Assembly: GCF_009766095.1 (NCBI RefSeq)
Contig: NZ_LMUD01000009.1
Span: 62,001 to 126,000, forward strand
Length of the DNA: 64,000 bases
From: Granulicella sp. S190
Lineage (GTDB): Bacteria; Acidobacteriota; Terriglobia; Terriglobales; Acidobacteriaceae
Reading direction: 5' to 3'
Part shown: positions 62,321-64,000 of the stretch, piece after piece
Position numbering within the stretch: position 1 is the stretch's first letter
Layout: each line of letters opens with the position of its first letter
Program-made: the position numbers and the translations under genes
The notes under the pieces: generated by a model
Database searches by the model: none
What the model saw: only the letters and a program-made list of their open reading frames with translations
Told to the model about the DNA's origin: nothing

Positions 62321-62786
62321 GTGTTGCTCCTTCTTGCGTTCGATATAGAGTCTAAGGTCCGCTCGCCTTACCCGTATAAAGATTTCATAACGCGCATCCA
62401 ATTTTGCAATGCGAAATCATCAATGTTCATGCGGGTGCGGAGAACCGTACCGCAATTCACCTTCAGCCTTTCCGAGCGCTTTGTCAACTCCCTTTCTTCG
62501 GTTTCCACAGGTTTTTTCAGGCTTTCTTCGGTTTTGTTCGAAAACAGGTACATTTTTCTCCTGAAATAGCAGGAAAAACGCTGCTTTTCGAAGACTGCGC
62601 CAAAGTTGTAGAGCATTCCCGTAAACAAAAAAACTCCCCGCCGGGATATCACGGAAACGCTTGTTTCCGTCTTCTTACGAAATTTACATCCGTTCCACGC
62701 CGTGCCGCATCCATCCCTCAGCGACGGCAAGACTGAGCATCATCTCCTCGCGCATTCTTCCCTCGACAATTAAAGGAGAGTCTTCC
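62321..62786. other. Gap between HU and hydrolase genes
   Basis: 466 bp, AT-rich compared with neighbours, presumably holding the HU promoter. Frames on both strands occur, but none has a ribosome-binding site plus recognisable protein features. TTTCCACAG near 62503 is a weak DnaA-box-like match. Confidence 0.4.
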
Positions 62787-63608
62787 ATGCCCACCATCAC
62801 GACCAAAGATGGCACCTCCATCTACTACAAGGACTGGGGCACCGGCCAGCCCATCACCTTCTCGCACGGCTGGCCGCTTACCGCAGATGCCTGGGACGCG
62901 CAGATGCTCTTCTTTGGCCAGGAAGGCTATCGTGTCATCGCGCACGACCGCCGCGGTAACGGCCGCTCCAGCCAGCCGTGGGACGGTAACGACATGGACC
63001 ACTTTGCCGACGATCTCGCCGAGCTGATGGACTTCCTCGACCTCAAGAACACGATCATGGTCGGCCACTCCACCGGCGGCGGTGAGGTCACTCGCTACCT
63101 CGCACGTCATGGCGCGGGGCGGGTCGACAAGGCGGTCCTCATCAGCGCTGTGCCACCGCTGATGCTCAAGACAGAAAAGAACCCCGGCGGCTTACCCGTC
63201 TCCGCGTTCGACGGCATCCGTTCTGCAATGGTCGCCGATCGCTCGCAGTTCTTCAAAGACCTCACCCTGCCCTTCTTCGGGTACAACCGCTCCGGCGTGA
63301 AGGAATCTCAGGGCGTCCGGGATAGCTTCTGGCTTCAGGGCATGCTCGGCTCGCACAAGAGTGAGTACGACACCGTCAAGGCGTTCTCCGAGACAGACTT
63401 TACCGACGATCTCAAAAAGATCGACATCCCCGTCCTCGTTCTCCATGGCGACGATGACCAGATCGTCCCGATCGACGCCGCCGGACGCGCCTCAGCCAAA
63501 ATTTTGAAGAACGCGACCCTCAAGGTCTACCCGGGCTATCCGCACGGTATGCCGATCATCCACGCCGACGAGATCAACGCCGATCTTCTCGTCTTCATCA
63601 AATCTTAG
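62787..63608 (+). CDS. Alpha/beta hydrolase (non-haem chloroperoxidase/arylesterase type)
   Basis: A 273-aa hydrolase: [20 protein letters not shown], oxyanion-hole [13 protein letters not shown], nucleophile Ser in [18 protein letters not shown], Asp in [11 protein letters not shown] and His in [12 protein letters not shown]. The ATG at 62787 has AAGGAGAG 8 nt upstream. Close to bacterial cofactor-free haloperoxidases and esterases. Confidence 0.9.
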   Translation: MPTITTKDGTSIYYKDWGTGQPITFSHGWPLTADAWDAQMLFFGQEGYRVIAHDRRGNGRSSQPWDGNDMDHFADDLAELMDFLDLKNTIMVGHSTGGGEVTRYLARHGAGRVDKAVLISAVPPLMLKTEKNPGGLPVSAFDGIRSAMVADRSQFFKDLTLPFFGYNRSGVKESQGVRDSFWLQGMLGSHKSEYDTVKAFSETDFTDDLKKIDIPVLVLHGDDDQIVPIDAAGRASAKILKNATLKVYPGYPHGMPIIHADEINADLLVFIKS

Positions 63609-63789
63609 CGTCGTAAAAATCGCTGGTGTGGAAGGGCTTGTGTGCCGTTACTCCACCCCGGCGTTCTTTCGCTGTCACGCAGCGCCTCGGGTTCGTGGAA
63701 AAACTTTCCCCGCAAAAGCTCCGCTCTAATATTCAGCTCAATATTCGTTGTGATATCTTGCTTCGCAGTCCACCCAGGAGTCTCCCCTC

Positions 63790-64000
63790 ATGCCTAAAGC
63801 AGTTGCCCTCACGCGCGTTGCCGAACCCGTCTCCGCAATCTCGAAGATCTTCCTTCTCGCCTCCCTCGCGATCGCCACTGCCTCCGCTCAGGTCGTCACC
63901 GTCCCTTCCACTCCGCAGGTAGGCTCTTCGAATCCAGTCACCGCGGAGCCGCTCGTGCCGCGCCCCGTCACCAAGCCCTGCGTTGTGCCTCTGCTCACCA
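63790..64000 (+). CDS. Partial secreted protein, possibly peptide-N4-asparagine amidase
   Basis: The ATG at 63790 (AGGAG 10 nt upstream) opens a frame of 70 codons to the window edge. A signal peptide is clear (KIFLLASLAIATASAQ). It continues VVTVPSTPQVGSSNPVTAEP and VPRPVTKPCVVPLLT, which recalls the N-terminus of Acidobacteriota PNGase-A-like amidases. That is memory of the family, not a search, and only the N-terminus is visible. Confidence 0.45.
   Translation, partial: MPKAVALTRVAEPVSAISKIFLLASLAIATASAQVVTVPSTPQVGSSNPVTAEPLVPRPVTKPCVVPLLT

Noticed and set aside
62368-62730. 120-codon minus-strand frame upstream of HU
   Set aside because: It has an unusual residue mix, no ribosome-binding site and lies where the HU promoter should be.

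Overview
The window looks like the replication-origin-proximal part of an Acidobacteriota chromosome, probably family Acidobacteriaceae (Edaphobacter/Granulicella/Terriglobus-like). This is inferred from high GC, the style of the small zinc-ribbon and DUF proteins, and the marker order dnaN / dnaA - rpmH - rnpA - yidD - yidC - jag / thrS / folC / rsmG - parA - parB. No rRNA, tRNA, CRISPR array or intact insertion sequence was recognised.

Region 1 (about 0.3-21.1 kb) is a phage-derived head-and-tail gene block. A LexA/cI-like repressor that lacks the catalytic Ser and Lys is read leftwards. Its operator palindrome lies inside its own promoter, and a strong divergent promoter opens a ~290-nt leader followed by a zinc-ribbon protein and a sigma-region-4-like protein. 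Then come a duplicated ~97-bp hairpin element, a possible small terminase, a frameshifted prohead protease, a scaffold-like protein, the major capsid protein, head-tail connectors, a tail protein, a 1544-aa secreted-looking spike with LamG-like and SGNH-esterase domains, the large terminase, a HipA-like kinase plus DUF3037 cargo pair, the portal, a 780-aa tail/baseplate protein and an XhlA-like protein. I find no integrase, replication gene, lysin or tape measure, and terminase and portal lie downstream of the tail genes. The block is best read as a domesticated or decaying element, or one of unusual design.

Region 2 (21.1-34.4 kb) is host metabolism and repair: purE-purK, the E2 subunit of a 2-oxo-acid dehydrogenase with two lipoyl domains, lipB, lpdA, hemB, mutS2, a VOC protein and a double DUF427 protein. 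E2, LipB and Lpd together cover octanoyl transfer onto a lipoylated complex and reoxidation of the lipoyl group.

Region 3 (34.4-38.3 kb) is a gene graveyard with more AT-rich stretches. It holds a broken secreted-protein gene, a multiply frameshifted B12-binding radical-SAM RiPP-maturase, and a methyltransferase fragment fused head to head with it. This suggests a lost RiPP pathway.

Region 4 (38.3-64 kb) holds dnaN, dnaA, rpmH, rnpA, yidD, yidC, jag, a dehydrogenase flanked by two SRPBCC proteins, thrS, azoR, folC-plsC, a C26 glutamine amidotransferase-like hydrolase, rsmG, parA-parB, a secreted amidohydrolase, an ICMT-like methyltransferase, an HU protein and an alpha/beta hydrolase. Three parS palindromes lie just upstream of parA. 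Two dispersed repeat families (about 54 bp and 35-55 bp) occur both inside the phage block and at host loci. Several housekeeping genes have a -10 hexamer 6-7 nt before the start codon, which suggests leaderless transcripts.
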